Below, piece by piece: positions 9,085 to 16,525 of a DNA stretch of 35,058 nucleotides (its first letter is position 1; each line of letters starts with the position of its first letter). The notes beneath the pieces are model-generated. The model had not been told where the DNA came from, made no database searches, and saw nothing but the letters and a program-made list of their open reading frames with translations. This DNA comes from Actinomycetes bacterium (lineage in GTDB: Bacteria; Actinomycetota; Coriobacteriia; Anaerosomatales; Anaerosomataceae), in assembly GCA_021373175.1 (NCBI GenBank), contig JAJFTE010000021.1, forward strand, positions 1 to 35,058, read 5' to 3'. Both the position numbers and the translations under genes were made by a program.

Positions 9085-9106
9085 CACATTCCCGCATATA
9101 GACAGT

Positions 9107-9137
9107 AGAAAAGCCAGCCCCCTCTCGGGAACCGGCT
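9107..9137 (-). terminator. Rho-independent terminator of the tRNA cluster
   Basis: Read on the minus strand, an 11-base-pair stem (9137-9127 with 9122-9112, including a few G-T pairs) closes a GAGA loop and is followed by TTTTCT. It lies 15 bases after the CCA end of tRNA-Lys, the last gene of the cluster. Confidence 0.85.
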
Positions 9138-9151
9138 CTTTGAAGTGCTGA

Positions 9152-9227
9152 TGGTGGGCCGTACAGGGATCGAACCTGTGACCTTGGGATTAAGAGTCCC
9201 CTGCTCTACCAGCTGAGCTAACGGCCC
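9152..9227 (-). tRNA. tRNA-Lys (anticodon CTT)
   Basis: A complete 76-base cloverleaf including an encoded CCA. Acceptor GGGCCGT pairs with ACGGCCC, the anticodon loop is CTCTTAA and the T arm contains GGTTCGATCC. It is the last tRNA before a terminator. Its 5' part is duplicated in inverted orientation about 170 bases downstream. Confidence 0.97.
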
Positions 9228-9323
9228 ATCGAACGCTAGGACATTCTAACGCCTGTTCTAGGAAATGCAAACGCGCCAATGACCTGCGGGAAGCCCAAAG
9301 ATTCCGGGGTCCCGGCAGCTACC

Positions 9324-9401
9324 TGGGGTGGGTGACGGGGCTCGAACCCGCGACCTTCGGAGCCACAGTCCGACGCTCTAGCCAACTGAGCTACACCCAC
9401 C
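9324..9401 (-). tRNA. tRNA-His (anticodon GTG)
   Basis: The 78-base gene carries the histidine hallmark: an extra G at -1 (9401) opposite discriminator C (9327). Acceptor GTGGGTG pairs with CACCCAC, the anticodon loop is CTGTGGC, and CCA is encoded at 9326-9324. Confidence 0.97.
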
Positions 9402-9411
9402 ATGAGTGGCT

Positions 9412-9488
9412 TGGCACGCCCGGAGGGATTCGAACCCCCGACCTAGAGATTAGAAGTCTCCCGCTCTATCCAACTGAGCTACGGGCGC
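9412..9488 (-). tRNA. tRNA-Arg (anticodon TCT)
   Basis: A 77-base gene with encoded CCA (9414-9412). The anticodon loop CTTCTAA gives TCT. The acceptor is GCGCCCG against CGGGCGT, ending in a G-T pair at position 1-72, and the discriminator is G. Confidence 0.96.
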
Positions 9489-9555
9489 ATCTATCACAGA
9501 CGACCGCCCAGGGTGCCGAGTGAGAACAGTACCCTTGGGGCCGACGCATTGTCAA

Positions 9556-9631
9556 TGGAGCGGCGGACGGGACTCGAACCCGCAACAATCAGCTTGGAAG
9601 GCTGATGCTCTACCAATTGAACTACCGCCGC
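9556..9631 (-). tRNA. tRNA-Gly (anticodon TCC)
   Basis: A 76-base gene with encoded CCA (9558-9556). The acceptor GCGGCGG pairs with CCGCCGC, and the anticodon loop CTTCCAA gives TCC. It is the first gene of the four-tRNA minus-strand cluster. Confidence 0.97.
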
Positions 9632-9805
9632 GAATCTGCTCGACACGATCGTACGCTATGCGAACACTCCCCAGCTATGACAGACTCACAGAGCCGGACG
9701 CCGCGGGCGGCCGAAACGAGACCAGCGCGTGGCAGCACAACGCATGGTAGCAGGTCTCACGCCGCTGTGTAGAGGCTCGCCCGACCGCATGGCCGTACCG
9801 GCCAC

Positions 9806-11518
9806 TCAGGCGCTCATGTGGTGCTTCTCGGCTTCCTCATGCACGAACTTGCCTCCGCGCAGCCACGACGCCCCGGCTGCTATCAGGCACATGATCGCCG
9901 AGAACATCAAGACCGCGGCCAGGCCGTGTATGAACGGCGTGCCGATAAGCTGCGGGAAGAACGTCTTGCCGCCAACCACCGCGGCGTCCGACGCGGGCAG
10001 CGCGGCGAACGCCGGCCCCAGCAGCGTCTTGACCGGGTTGAACCCAAGGAACGCCGAGAACAGATAGCCCGTCGGCGGCATCTTCGACAGCGTGGTGGCC
10101 GTCGCCGCGGCAACGTGATGCGCGGTCAGGCCATTGAACATCGCGCTCGGCACCGACGTGCTCAGTCCGAACACCATAAGCGAGAAGAAGACGCCCATGG
10201 ACAGCGGCTGTCCCACGCTTTGCGCCGTAGAGCGCATGCCCGCGGCAACGCCACGGTTGCGCGCCGGCACGCTGTTCATCACGGCCGCGGTATTGGGAGC
10301 GCTGAACATCCCGAAGGCCAGGCCATCCATGAAGAGCAGAACGGCAAACGCCGCGTACGAGAAATTGGCCGGCAACGTCAGCATCATGGCGAATGTCGCA
10401 GCCGCCAGGAGCATCCCGCCCGTAGCGAAGGGACGCGCTCCATACTTGTCGGACAGGCGGCCGAACACCAGTGCGGACAGCATGAACCCGACCGTGAGGG
10501 GCAGCATGAAGATCCCGGCCCACATCGGCGTCTGCTCAAAGCTGTACCCGTGAAGCGGCAACCAGATGCCCTGCAACCACATGATGAACATGAATTGCAT
10601 TCCGCCGTTAGCGACCGATGAGAGCAGCACCGCGATATTGCCCGCGGCAAAGGGCCGGATCTTGAAGAGCGACATGTCGAACATCGGTTCCGCGGTGTGA
10701 CGCTCGACGAGAACGAAGCCCACTAACGAGAGCACGCCCGCCGCGATCTCACCTAACACCGCCGGGTTCGTCCACCCGGTGTTCAGGCCCCCGTATGGCT
10801 GGAGACCACCGTTCACGCCCAGGAGGATCAGCCCGAGTCCGAGCGCGAACGTCACCATGCCGAGCCAGTCGATCCTCGCCGGATGGCGCTCGCCGGTGTC
10901 GCGCAGCTTCGTGTACGCCCACACGGTGCCAAAGAGCCCGATGGGCACGTTGACGAGGAAGACGAGCCGCCAGTTCACGGCAGCCAGCAGCCCGCCCAGG
11001 ACGAGCCCGACGAACCCTCCACCGAGTCCCGCGATCTGGTTCGTGCCGAGCGCCATCCCACGTTCATTGGACGGGAACACGTCGGTGAGGATCGCGGCCG
11101 AGTTCGCCATGAGCATCGCCCCGCCGACCGCCTGCACCATCCGGAAGGCGATGATCTCGATCGCCCCGGCCGGGCCCGTACTCCACACGAGGGATAACGC
11201 GACCGACGCCACGGAGAACACGAGGAAACCCAGGTTGTACATCTTCACGCGTCCGAACATGTCACCGATGCGGCCGAACGTGACGACGAGTACCGACAGC
11301 ACCAGCCCGTAGCCCATGAGCATCCAGAGCAGGTACATGAAGTTTTCCGGAGCAAGCGGATTCAACTTGATCCCGCGGAAGACCTCTGGCAGAGCGATCA
11401 GCAGGCTCGAGTTGGCCACAGAGGCCATGAGCACGCCGATCGTTGTGTTGGTCAGGACGATCCACTTATAGGGGATCCGATCGCGTTTGGCGACCGCGCT
11501 TGGTTGTTCTGTGCTCAT
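9806..11518 (-). CDS. DHA2-family (EmrB/QacA-type) multidrug efflux MFS transporter
   Basis: This is a proton-driven inner-membrane exporter of the 14-helix drug:H+ antiporter 2 family. The motif-A region reads GRIGDMFGRVKMY. A glycine-rich motif-C stretch (AGLGGGFVGLVLGG) is followed by NWRLVFLVNVPIG, the classic family signature. I favour ATG 11518 (MSTEQPSAV), about 570 residues, because GAGGATGGAAG precedes it; ATG 11530 is an alternative. The marR-type gene ends at 11533, 14 bases upstream, so the pair is one operon and the exporter is very likely controlled by that regulator. The substrate cannot be read from sequence. Confidence 0.92.
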   Translation of the reverse strand: MSTEQPSAVAKRDRIPYKWIVLTNTTIGVLMASVANSSLLIALPEVFRGIKLNPLAPENFMYLLWMLMGYGLVLSVLVVTFGRIGDMFGRVKMYNLGFLVFSVASVALSLVWSTGPAGAIEIIAFRMVQAVGGAMLMANSAAILTDVFPSNERGMALGTNQIAGLGGGFVGLVLGGLLAAVNWRLVFLVNVPIGLFGTVWAYTKLRDTGERHPARIDWLGMVTFALGLGLILLGVNGGLQPYGGLNTGWTNPAVLGEIAAGVLSLVGFVLVERHTAEPMFDMSLFKIRPFAAGNIAVLLSSVANGGMQFMFIMWLQGIWLPLHGYSFEQTPMWAGIFMLPLTVGFMLSALVFGRLSDKYGARPFATGGMLLAAATFAMMLTLPANFSYAAFAVLLFMDGLAFGMFSAPNTAAVMNSVPARNRGVAAGMRSTAQSVGQPLSMGVFFSLMVFGLSTSVPSAMFNGLTAHHVAAATATTLSKMPPTGYLFSAFLGFNPVKTLLGPAFAALPASDAAVVGGKTFFPQLIGTPFIHGLAAVLMFSAIMCLIAAGASWLRGGKFVHEEAEKHHMSA

Positions 11519-11532
11519 CTGGGCTTCCATCC

Positions 11533-12006
11533 TCACTTCACATCTTCCTTGCACGTTTGGCCGTTCCCGCCAACTGCCACGTCCACTAGAGCGCGCAACC
11601 CGCGGCTCAGCGCCTCAACATCGTCATCCTGCATCGCTGCCAGCCACTGTTCTATATGCTGGCGCCTTCCCTGCCGCAGCTCGGAAACGAGCTCCGCCCC
11701 AACGGGCGTGGCGGTCACGACGACCCGGCGCCGGTCGGAAGCGTCGGGGACCCGCTCGGCATAGCCCCGTCGAACGAGCTGCTCCACCAGCTGGCTTGCG
11801 GCAGGCTCGCCAATCGAGAGGCTGTGCGCGAGTCCGGTGACCGACACCCCCTCGACGCTCGCAAGAGCCACCAACGCCTTGAGCTGCGCCATCGGAAGCC
11901 CGAGCCGCAGCCACGCAGGCAGGCTGACACGGTGAAGCTCCGAGTTGATCAGGCGCAGATCGCATGCGGCCTGACCCTCGGAGGCGGCACGAACGCTCAT
12001 GGCCAT
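11533..12006 (-). CDS. MarR-family transcriptional regulator
   Basis: A 157-residue winged-helix protein, started at ATG 12006 behind GGAAGGA; an in-frame TTG at 12021 is possible but has no site of its own. Residues around 45-100 give the MarR helix-turn-helix and wing: LKALVALASVEGVSVTGLA, then a recognition helix with ASQLVEQLVRRGY, and the wing DASDRRRVVV. MarR proteins bind palindromes as dimers and release DNA when a phenolic or other small ligand or oxidant is sensed. It is co-transcribed with the efflux pump that follows and probably represses this operon, including itself. No conserved cysteine suggests a redox sensor; the two present are near the ends. Confidence 0.93.
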   Translation of the reverse strand: MAMSVRAASEGQAACDLRLINSELHRVSLPAWLRLGLPMAQLKALVALASVEGVSVTGLAHSLSIGEPAASQLVEQLVRRGYAERVPDASDRRRVVVTATPVGAELVSELRQGRRQHIEQWLAAMQDDDVEALSRGLRALVDVAVGGNGQTCKEDVK

Positions 12007-12035
12007 CGCTGTTCCTTCCAAGCCGAAAACGAGGA

Positions 12036-12060
12036 CGCCTCGCCCGCACGGGGCGAGGCG
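12036..12060 (-). promoter_or_regulatory. Perfect GC hairpin in the marR leader
   Basis: Ten base pairs (12036-12045 with 12051-12060) around a five-base loop lie between the likely promoter and the regulator's start codon. On the minus strand it is followed after a few bases by TCGTTTTC. It could be an attenuator/terminator, a stabilising leader, or an operator. The sequence alone does not decide. Confidence 0.45.
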
Positions 12061-12090
12061 CGCAAATCGCGCGTTACGTACGACGTGCTT

Positions 12091-12119
12091 ATTATATCAC
12101 GGATAGGAATCTAATGCCT
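12091..12119 (-). promoter_or_regulatory. Candidate promoter of the marR-efflux operon
   Basis: Bases 12096-12091 read on the minus strand give a perfect TATAAT. The hexamer 17 bases upstream is a poor -35 match. The region is AT-rich compared with its surroundings, and transcription would begin near 12084, giving a leader of about 78 bases. A TACGTA palindrome at 12075-12080 overlaps the expected start and is a possible regulator site. Confidence 0.5.
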
Positions 12120-12219
12120 GTCTCCGATGCGTTCGCGCGGCGGAACGCCGCAAGCGAGCCCAGGAACGGCGAGAAGGCCTGCCCGGTCCCCCGGAACAAG
12201 CCTTCCACCGGCAAAAGTG

Positions 12220-12296
12220 TGGTCGGGCTGACAGGATTCGAACCTGCGACCCTCTGCTCCCAAAGCAGATGCGCTACCAAGCTGCGCTACAGCCCG
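12220..12296 (-). tRNA. tRNA-Pro (anticodon TGG)
   Basis: A 77-base gene with encoded CCA (12222-12220). Acceptor CGGGCTG pairs with CAGCCCG, the discriminator is A, and the anticodon loop TTTGGGA contains TGG. It lies about 80 bases downstream of rdgB on the same strand. Confidence 0.97.
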
Positions 12297-12376
12297 AACC
12301 CGCCCGAGACGGGCATCTCCTTGCGAGGACCCGCCCCGAGGGCGACCAACAGTATATTCGCGCTGCGGATCGAGCG

Positions 12377-12997
12377 CTACCCGCGACCGGCGGCCGTAAG
12401 CGCCTGCCGAAGCGCTCGGAGCGCTTCGCCGCGGTGGCTGATCGCGTTCTTCTCGGCAAGCGAGAGCTCCGCCATCGTGCGACCCGGGGCGGCCGCGGGC
12501 AGGAACAGCGGATCGTAGCCGAAGCCGCCGGTGCCGGCCGGCCGCAAGCCGATACGCCCCTCGCAGGTGCCCTCGGCCGCCGTGACGGCGCCGTCGGGCT
12601 CTACGAGCGCCACGGCCGAGCGGAACCGCGCACTGCGAGCGGCTTCGGGAAGGCCCGTAAGCGCGTCGAGCAGCTTCTTGTTGTTGCGCGCGTCGGTGGC
12701 GCCCTCGCCCGAGTAACGTGCCGAGCGCACACCGGGCGCGCCGGCGAGCGCGTCGACCTCAAGCCCGCTGTCGTCCGCAAGCGCGGCCAAGCCGAACGCC
12801 TCGGCGTACGCACGCGCTTTGAGCAGCGCGTTCTCGGCGAAGGTGGCGCCCGTCTCCTCGACGTCGAGCGTCTCTCGGCCAAGGTCCGTGGCGGTCACGA
12901 ACTCCCAGCCGTCCAGATCGAGCGCCGAGCGGATCTCGGCAAGCTTGCCGTGATTCGTGGATGCCACGATGACGCGGCGGGCCTCACCAGCGCTCAT
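12377..12997 (-). CDS. rdgB: RdgB/HAM1 non-canonical purine NTP pyrophosphatase
   Basis: RdgB hydrolyses ITP, dITP and XTP to monophosphates, keeping deaminated purines out of nucleic acids. The 206-residue protein has the family landmarks: STNHGKLAEI (13-22), ADDSGLEVDAL (74-84) with the catalytic aspartates, TGGFGYDPLF (156-165) and SHRGEAL near the end. Its ATG lies inside the end of rph, overlapping by 14 bases, so translation is coupled. The gene order matches the mycobacterial murI-Rv1339-rph-rdgB cluster. All key residues are present and the length is typical. Confidence 0.96.
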   Translation of the reverse strand: MSAGEARRVIVASTNHGKLAEIRSALDLDGWEFVTATDLGRETLDVEETGATFAENALLKARAYAEAFGLAALADDSGLEVDALAGAPGVRSARYSGEGATDARNNKKLLDALTGLPEAARSARFRSAVALVEPDGAVTAAEGTCEGRIGLRPAGTGGFGYDPLFLPAAAPGRTMAELSLAEKNAISHRGEALRALRQALTAAGRG

Positions 12998-13733
12998 CGA
13001 GCGTCTCCAGGTTCTCGGCGATCACTCGATGCTGCAGTTCGATCAGCCGATTCGTGCCAACGAGCGCCAGATCAAGCAGCGCGTCGAGCCGGGCGCGATC
13101 AAAAGGCGTACGCTCGCCGGTGCCTTGTACCTCGATGAACCTGCCACGGCCGTCCACGACCACGTTCATGTCGACCTCGGCGTTGCTGTCCTCGGCGTAA
13201 TCGAGGTCGAGGAGCTCGACGCCGTCGACCATGCCAACGGATGTGGCGGCAACGTACTCGAGCAGCGGCAGCTCCTTGATCTTGCCGGCATCGCGCCACG
13301 TCGCGAACGCGTCGTGGACCGCGATGAACGCGCCAGTGATCGCCGCGGTGCGCGTGCCGCCGTCTGCCTGGATCACGTCGCAGTCGACGTTGAGCGTGAA
13401 CTCGCCGCCCATGCCGCCCATGTCGATGACCGAGCGAAGGGAGCGGCCGATCAAGCGCTGGATCTCGTGCGTGCGCCCGCCGGGCGCGCCCAGGTTCACC
13501 TCACGGCGAGTTCGGGTGTGCGTGGACGCCGGCAGCAGCGAGTACTCGGCGGTTATCCACCCCAGACCGGACCCGCGCCGCCATCCGGCGACGGAGTCCG
13601 ACATCGAGGCGGCGCAGAGCACGCGCGTGTCGCCGAGCTCGATGAGACACGAGCCGTGCGCGTGCTTGAGGTATTTTCGCGTCATGCGAACGGGACGCAA
13701 CACGTCCGGTCCGCGATCGTCCGATCGCCGCAT
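12984..13733 (-). CDS. rph: Ribonuclease PH
   Basis: A phosphate-dependent 3'-5' exoribonuclease that trims tRNA precursors and structured RNA ends as a hexamer. The 249-residue protein starts at ATG 13733 behind AGGGAG. Recognisable pieces are GSCLIELGDTRVLCAAS (28-44), GWITAEYSLLP (58-68), THEIQRLIGRSLRSVID (88-104), and DVIQADGGTRTAAITGA near 119-135, which contains the phosphate-binding GGTRTA. It overlaps rdgB by 14 bases, and nine bases separate it from the hydrolase gene upstream, so it is part of the murI operon. Confidence 0.97.
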   Translation of the reverse strand: MRRSDDRGPDVLRPVRMTRKYLKHAHGSCLIELGDTRVLCAASMSDSVAGWRRGSGLGWITAEYSLLPASTHTRTRREVNLGAPGGRTHEIQRLIGRSLRSVIDMGGMGGEFTLNVDCDVIQADGGTRTAAITGAFIAVHDAFATWRDAGKIKELPLLEYVAATSVGMVDGVELLDLDYAEDSNAEVDMNVVVDGRGRFIEVQGTGERTPFDRARLDALLDLALVGTNRLIELQHRVIAENLETLDERW

Positions 13734-13742
13734 ATGCGCTCC

Positions 13743-14492
13743 CTACTTTGAAGCGATCTCGTCGAGTTCGCTTGCCACGATGATACGTCCCTTGAATGAC
13801 ACGCCGGCCTCGGCGGCCGCAGCGACGCGGTCAACGGTCGGCCACAGGTGCGTGAGCACGAGCGTGCCCGCTTCGGCCTCACGAGCGAGCTCGCCCGCCT
13901 CGGCAGGCGTCATATGCGCCGCCCGGCCAGCGTACTCCGGCGGCAGCGTGGCTTCGGTGAGCAGGATGTCGGCCCCGCGTGCCGAGGCGAGCGCGATCTC
14001 GCCAAAGCGCGTGTCGGAGGTGTACACAAGCCGCGAGCGACCGTCTGAAGCGCTCAGCGTGAAGGTCGGGTCCACGTGGTCGCCCGCTCCGACGTGCACC
14101 GTGAGCCCGCCGAAACGGACATCCATGCCCACCGTGAGCTCGTGCACGACGAACGCCTCGGCAAGCTCGGCCTGGCCCTTAGCGTCGAGCACCGCTCCCA
14201 TGCGCCGGAACAGGCCCGGCGGCACGTACAGGGGCAGCGCCGGTGCGGGACCTGAAGGCGCGTAGCGCAGTGCGGCCTGCAGCGCGTAGATGTCCGCGAA
14301 GTGATCGATGTGCTCGTGTGTGACGAAGACCGCATCCAGGCCGAGCGGATCCATCACGCTCGCGAGGTTGGCGAGCACGCCGTTCCCGCAATCGAAGAGC
14401 ACGGCCGCGCCTTCGCCCCGCACGAGATGACCCGAGCACGCACGTCCCGCGTCGGCGTACGAAGCGGATGATCCGAGAACCGTCAGGCGCAT
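13743..14492 (-). CDS. MBL-fold hydrolase (Rv1339-like, possible cyclic nucleotide phosphodiesterase)
   Basis: A metallo-beta-lactamase-fold enzyme of 249 residues. The metal motif H-E-H-I-D-H lies at 59-64, with further ligands likely in VHVGAGDHVDP, YTSDTR and LTHLWP (final His region). The opening MRLTVLGSSAS and FDCGNG are typical of RNase Z/phosphodiesterase-like branches. In mycobacteria the gene at the same position, Rv1339, has been reported to be an atypical class II cAMP phosphodiesterase; that function here rests on position and similarity. It overlaps murI by 10 bases and is followed by rph after 9 bases. Confidence 0.85.
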   Translation of the reverse strand: MRLTVLGSSASYADAGRACSGHLVRGEGAAVLFDCGNGVLANLASVMDPLGLDAVFVTHEHIDHFADIYALQAALRYAPSGPAPALPLYVPPGLFRRMGAVLDAKGQAELAEAFVVHELTVGMDVRFGGLTVHVGAGDHVDPTFTLSASDGRSRLVYTSDTRFGEIALASARGADILLTEATLPPEYAGRAAHMTPAEAGELAREAEAGTLVLTHLWPTVDRVAAAAEAGVSFKGRIIVASELDEIASK

Positions 14493-15418
14493 GTCTCCTC
14501 CTCGGAATCGAAAGCAATGACAGCGGCACGCATATCGCCGCCGACAAGCGCGCCAAGCTTGGCCACGCTGACAGTGTCCACGGGTCCTGTCGTCCGGCCG
14601 AGGATCCTGCTCCCAAGCCGTTCGAACTCTCCCGGGTCGCCGGTCGTGTAAAACGCCCGCCCCGGCCGGCCGGTCTCCGCCGCAAGCTGCCCACGCGCCG
14701 CAAGCGTCTCGGCGACCTCGCGCGCGGTCTCCTCGGCGGACGAGATGAGGCGCACGTCCGGACCCACCACCTGCTGGATAGCGGTCGAGAGGAGCGGAAA
14801 GTGCGTGCAGCCGAGAACGAGCGTGTCGACGCCGGCCCGCTTGAGCGGATCGAGGTAATCGCGGGCGATCTCGTAAAACGACGGCCTCACGAACACCTCC
14901 GAGATCTGCGACATCCAGTCTTCGATGGGGCCGTCGTCCATGCGCAGACCCGCCTCGACGACATCGACGAAGCGCGGTGCCGCGGCCGAGAAGACGGTGA
15001 CGCCCGCATCGAGCGCGCGAACGGCGCGGCTGTACGCGCCGGACTGCACCGTGCCGACGGTCGCGATGACGCCTACGCGACGGTTCACCGTCGCCTGCAC
15101 AGCCGCGCGTGCGCCGGGTTCAACCACACCAACGACCGGCACGTCGAAGACGCGCTGCGCAAGCGAGAGCCCGGCCGCCGTGGCGGTGTTGCATGCGATG
15201 ACGATGAGCTTCACGGGCTGCAGCGTGAGCCACGTCCCGATCTGGAGCACGAACTCGCGTACCTCGGCCGGATCCCTCGGCCCGTACGGACAGCGTGCGG
15301 TGTCGCCGAGATACACGATGGCCTCGGAGGGCAGCGCGCGCATAAGCTCGCGCGCGACGGTGAGGCCGCCGAGCCCCGAGTCGAACACACCGATAGGAAG
15401 GGAGCGCGTCTCAGACAT
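14483..15418 (-). CDS. murI: Glutamate racemase
   Basis: MurI makes D-glutamate for peptidoglycan in the cytoplasm, without a cofactor. The 311-residue protein shows the substrate and catalytic motifs: FDSGLGGLTV (12-21), YLGDTARCPYG, ACNTAT with catalytic Cys76, and LGCTHFPLL with catalytic Cys204. It is about 40 residues longer than many homologues because of a C-terminal extension. It heads the murI-MBL-rph-rdgB run. Only 24 bases separate it from cheB upstream, so read-through from the chemosensory operon is possible; a GCTATACTG sequence in that gap is a weak candidate for a separate -10 box. Confidence 0.96.
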   Translation of the reverse strand: MSETRSLPIGVFDSGLGGLTVARELMRALPSEAIVYLGDTARCPYGPRDPAEVREFVLQIGTWLTLQPVKLIVIACNTATAAGLSLAQRVFDVPVVGVVEPGARAAVQATVNRRVGVIATVGTVQSGAYSRAVRALDAGVTVFSAAAPRFVDVVEAGLRMDDGPIEDWMSQISEVFVRPSFYEIARDYLDPLKRAGVDTLVLGCTHFPLLSTAIQQVVGPDVRLISSAEETAREVAETLAARGQLAAETGRPGRAFYTTGDPGEFERLGSRILGRTTGPVDTVSVAKLGALVGGDMRAAVIAFDSEEETCA

Positions 15419-15442
15419 GACAAGCAGTATAGCGGTTCCGCG

Positions 15443-16492
15443 CTACAGACCCGCGAGGCGCAGCATCTCCGCGGCAACATCCTGGACGGCGAGAACCACG
15501 CTCGCCGCGTGAAGCTCTATCGCCGCCCTCGGCATGCCGAAGACCGTGGAGGTCTCCTCGTCTTGCGCGATAGTCGCCGCTCCTGAATCGTGCATCGCCT
15601 TGAGGCCGACGGCACCGTCGGCGCCCATACCGGTGAGGAGCACGCCGATGCCTCGTGCACGATGCGTGCGCGCGACCGACGCGAAGAGCGTATCCGCCGA
15701 AGGGATGTAGAGCTGACCCTTCTCGGGCATCGAGAACATCAGCCGGGTGCCGTCCACCGTGAGGTTCATCCCTGTCGGTGCGAAATAGGCGACACCGCGC
15801 TCGAGGGTACCGCCATCAGTCGCCGCGCGCACCGAGATCGCACATGCCTCGTTGAGCCAGCTCACCAGACCCGGGATGAAGCCCTCGGCGATATGCTGCG
15901 CGATGACGATGGGGAGCGTGAAATCGCTCGGAAGCGGCTTGAGAACGCTCATGAGCGCCGACGGACCGCCGGTCGAAGAACCGATCGCCACGATGCTCCG
16001 GCCTTCCGGTACCGGCGTGACAGCGTGACGATCGCGTCGCGCCGGCACCGTCCGCCTTCCCCGGATGTGCGTGATCACCTTCACCCTCGCGAGGATCTTC
16101 ACCTTGCGAATAACGTCGTGCCCGATACGCTCAAGCTCCGCCCAGTCGCGCGGCTCGGGCTTCTTGATGACCTCGAGCGCGCCGGCCGAAAGCGCATCGA
16201 AGGCCAGTCCCATCCCCTCGCCATGCACCGAGGACGAGACCACCAGTATCGGGGTTGGTGTGAATGCCATGATGCGTTCGGTCGCTTCAAGACCGTCCAT
16301 GCGGGGCATGTGGATGTCCATGGTCACGAGGTCCGGCCGGAGCCGAGCGACCATGTCAACGCCCTCCTGGCCGTCGGCTGCTTGACCGACCACCTCGATC
16401 GAGGAGTCGGTCGCAAGAATCTGCGAGAGCATCTCCCTGGCCACGAGCGAGTCATCGACGATGACGACTCTTATGGGCGCTGAAGACGCCAC
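15443..16492 (-). CDS. cheB: CheB, receptor methylesterase with response-regulator domain
   Basis: CheB removes methyl groups from chemoreceptor glutamates when phosphorylated, giving adaptation. The 349-residue protein has an N-terminal receiver domain (about 7-125) with DD13-14, phospho-acceptor Asp59 and Lys111, and a C-terminal methylesterase domain from about 165. The catalytic triad is visible: Ser172 or Ser173 in IGSSTGGPS, His200 in AQHIAEGF, and Asp292 in GMGADGA. It is the last gene of the chemosensory operon, 33 bases after cheA. All catalytic residues are intact, so it should work against the methylatable receptor encoded in the same operon. Confidence 0.96.
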   Translation of the reverse strand: MASSAPIRVVIVDDSLVAREMLSQILATDSSIEVVGQAADGQEGVDMVARLRPDLVTMDIHMPRMDGLEATERIMAFTPTPILVVSSSVHGEGMGLAFDALSAGALEVIKKPEPRDWAELERIGHDVIRKVKILARVKVITHIRGRRTVPARRDRHAVTPVPEGRSIVAIGSSTGGPSALMSVLKPLPSDFTLPIVIAQHIAEGFIPGLVSWLNEACAISVRAATDGGTLERGVAYFAPTGMNLTVDGTRLMFSMPEKGQLYIPSADTLFASVARTHRARGIGVLLTGMGADGAVGLKAMHDSGAATIAQDEETSTVFGMPRAAIELHAASVVLAVQDVAAEMLRLAGL

Positions 16493-16525
16493 GTGCCGGT
16501 GCCCCCCTCTTGTGCGGGTACCATG

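Larger units (their letters stand above)
8995..9236. repeat. 34-base inverted repeat of the tRNA-Lys 5' region
   Basis: Bases 8995-9028 on the plus strand are identical to 9203-9236 read on the minus strand. The shared 34 bases cover the first 25 bases of tRNA-Lys plus 9 bases of its upstream flank, so DNA rather than processed RNA was copied or inverted. The left copy lies just outside the restriction-modification region. The stretch 8802-8994 upstream of mod holds no gene that I can see. Confidence 0.85.
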
